A stretch of DNA of 64,000 nt from Streptococcus urinalis 2285-97 (GTDB lineage: Bacteria; Bacillota; Bacilli; Lactobacillales; Streptococcaceae), in assembly GCF_000188055.2 (NCBI RefSeq), contig NZ_AEUZ02000001.1, positions 1,378,001 through 1,442,000 on the forward strand. Reading direction: 5' to 3'. Each line of letters opens with the position of its first letter. The first letter of the stretch is position 1. The notes below the pieces were generated by a model, which saw nothing but the letters and a program-made list of their open reading frames with translations, did not search any database and was not told the DNA's origin. The position numbers and the translations under genes are program-made. This document shows, one piece after another, positions 62,577-64,000 of this stretch.

Positions 62577-63629
62577 TTAAGATGCTATCAGTCTATCACT
62601 TTTTTCTTTATATTTCCTGAAAAATACCTTTCCAATCATAAATGTCACAATGAAAGACAGACAAATAGTTAGCAAAATAGCTAGTAATTGGACACCAAAT
62701 GCTTTGGGATAAAAAAGACAAATTCCAATACTTCCAAATAAACCACCTAGACCATTCATAGAAAATGAATCAACAACGTCATCAATGTGAGCAAGTTGGT
62801 TCAGTTTAATTGTCAATAGATAAGTTAAAGAAGATGAAACACTAGTAATGATTAGCATTTGAAAGCCATTAGCAAAGCCAACACCAGCTGTACTTGTTAC
62901 TAAGCCAACAACCATCCCATTTAACAAAGCCGTACAATCTTCTTTTTGATATTTCTGATAAGAAAGAATTCCCCACGAAAAACCACCAGATAATATGGCT
63001 ATTAAGGTATTAATTAAGACTTGACTTGCTTTTTGATTTAATTGTCCTACAGGTCCAGCATTAAAGCCAAACCAACCAAAAGTTACTAAAATCATTCCAA
63101 GAAATAACCATTCATATCTAATTTTATTATGTACATGATGAGTTTTCCCTCTTAAAAATGCCAAAACATAAGTTGACAATCCTGCTGATAAATGAACAAC
63201 CATACCACCAGAAAAATCTAAGACACCTAATTGACTTAATAAACCTGATTTATTCCAAATCAGATAAGCCAATGGGCAATAAACAAAAATAACCCAAAGT
63301 GCAACAATCATTAAGATTTCTTTTGTGGTTACTCTATCAATGACAGCACCAATTAACATAACCACAGCATATAAACAAAAGCATAACTGAAATAAGGCAT
63401 CTAACATAAATGATAATGATTCTTTACTATCAAATAAAAAGCTAAAATGACCATGAAACGTTAATGAATACATTCCTAACAGCCAAATCAAAGTTGTCAG
63501 CAAAATAGATAAGGTAAATTGATAAATGAGTTTAGCTGTTAATTCTACTTTTAGAGCCCCAAAATAAAAAAAAGCAACTCCAAAAATCATTAGCCACATA
63601 GCTAATACACAAATAAATAAAAACATCAT
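62577..63629 (-). CDS. amt: Ammonium transporter (Amt family)
   Basis: The 350-residue membrane protein has about 10-11 TM segments with Amt signatures: LDFSGGMVVHLSAGLS, FGWFGFNAGPVGQ, and the pore His pair (VVHLSAG and a later His in the region of LNQLAHIDD). It is shorter than the usual 400 residues, lacking part of the N-terminus and C-terminal tail. GAAGGAG precedes two adjacent ATGs. I do not see glnK next to it or a clear GlnR box. Confidence 0.8.
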   Translation of the reverse strand: MMFLFICVLAMWLMIFGVAFFYFGALKVELTAKLIYQFTLSILLTTLIWLLGMYSLTFHGHFSFLFDSKESLSFMLDALFQLCFCLYAVVMLIGAVIDRVTTKEILMIVALWVIFVYCPLAYLIWNKSGLLSQLGVLDFSGGMVVHLSAGLSTYVLAFLRGKTHHVHNKIRYEWLFLGMILVTFGWFGFNAGPVGQLNQKASQVLINTLIAILSGGFSWGILSYQKYQKEDCTALLNGMVVGLVTSTAGVGFANGFQMLIITSVSSSLTYLLTIKLNQLAHIDDVVDSFSMNGLGGLFGSIGICLFYPKAFGVQLLAILLTICLSFIVTFMIGKVFFRKYKEKSDRLIAS

Positions 63630-63731
63630 TCTCTCCTTCTTTACAAATAAATTGAATTCTGTTAGACTTTAATAATGTTAACCAGTTAAGTATTTTAACC
63701 TAAGATTTTACAATTGTCAAGGAGTGTTTTC

Positions 63732-64000
63732 ATGAAAAAATATGACATTATTATCGTTGGAGCAGGTGCCTCTGGTATTGGAATGGCTTGTGCATTAAGA
63801 CGCTTTAACATTTCTAACTTTCTTGTTTTAGAAAAAGGCCAAATTGGAGATAGTTTTATAAAATGGCCAAAAACAACACAATTTATTACTCCATCTTTTA
63901 CAACAAATGGTTTTGGTTTCCCAGATATCAACGCTGTCGTTCCTGATACTTCACCTGCTTTCACATTTGAAAAAGAGCACCTTTCAGGTCTTGAATATGC
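63732..64000 (+). CDS. FAD/NAD(P)-dependent oxidoreductase, N-terminal part (runs off the window)
   Basis: ATG at 63732 after AAGGAGTG opens a frame with MKKYDIIIVGAGASGIGMAC, the FAD-binding GxGxxG fold, followed by KGQIGDSFIKWPKTTQF, as in flavin monooxygenase/CzcO- or YpdA-like oxidoreductases. Ninety residues are visible and the frame is open at the window end. The substrate cannot be judged from this part. Confidence 0.75.
   Translation, partial: MKKYDIIIVGAGASGIGMACALRRFNISNFLVLEKGQIGDSFIKWPKTTQFITPSFTTNGFGFPDINAVVPDTSPAFTFEKEHLSGLEY

Noticed and set aside
63630..63731. GlnR box in the amt/oxidoreductase intergenic region
   Set aside because: TGTTA and TTAACA elements are present but not in the TGTNA-N7-TNACA spacing.

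Overview
The window reads as chromosome of a low-GC Streptococcus, probably from the pyogenic group (S. uberis, S. iniae, S. parauberis and S. pyogenes relatives). This rests on the recognisable proteins (EF-Tu, TpiA, FtsW, Ppc, MurM/MurN, PepF, LysS), AT-rich codon use and streptococcal gene neighbourhoods. The species cannot be fixed from the sequence alone. I see no rRNA, tRNA or CRISPR array.

Layout. 1-8,920 is housekeeping: a partial rsuA-like gene, a DUF1801 pseudogene, a hot-dog thioesterase, an MFS transporter behind a structured leader, a metallo-hydrolase, then queG, prfB (with programmed frameshift), ftsE and ftsX, a broken metallophosphoesterase and a glycerophosphodiesterase. 8,990-13,223 handles metal ions: a P-type ATPase under a yybP-ykoY-type riboswitch, a CDF exporter and a DUF1934 protein. 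13,344-18,028 runs forward (HD protein, HAD phosphatase, MurM, MurN). 18,061-25,969 runs backward (tpiA, tuf, an ECF sigma/anti-sigma pair, ftsW, ppc). 26,150-39,118 holds pepF, the LytS-LytR-CstA module, an ECF S component with a DUF4430 lipoprotein, a GH25 muramidase, TPP-riboswitch-controlled thiT, YbaK, YccF, a phosphoglycerate-mutase-like phosphatase, a HAD protein and lysS.

39,104-52,755 is an integrated genomic island. It sits in the 3' end of lysS between two copies of a 15-bp repeat (CCTACAATGAAATAA). A Tn916-type xis/int pair lies at its right end, and tandem 11-bp-phased TTACCA repeats lie near both ends. Its cargo is antiphage defence: a Type ISP (LlaGI-like) restriction-modification gene interrupted by two frameshifts, translationally coupled to a Gabija-like gajA-gajB pair, and an AbiEi/AbiEii toxin-antitoxin operon. 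Remnants of a conjugative element remain: a YolD/DUF5960 cassette, a umuC tail and a CHAP lysin tail. No relaxase or transfer machinery is present, so the island looks like an ICE derivative kept for defence.

52,777-62,561 is a catabolic region in decay. It holds a class-I amidotransferase-like hydrolase, a six-gene acid-sugar operon (DUF1537 kinase, Fe-ADH, DapA-like aldolase, PdxA2, YhcH, sialidase-like protein), a truncated PrpR/Fis-type regulator, an SLC13 permease and a broken SDR. Several of these carry nonsense codons or frameshifts. The window ends with an Amt transporter and the start of a FAD-dependent oxidoreductase.

The main leads are the Type ISP-Gabija composite operon, the leader peptide/terminator unit before the MFS gene, an ECF sigma gene with a self-type promoter, LytTR-like repeats before cstA, and a high density of broken genes. 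Several of the breaks are substitution nonsense mutations, which argues for real gene decay and not only sequencing error.
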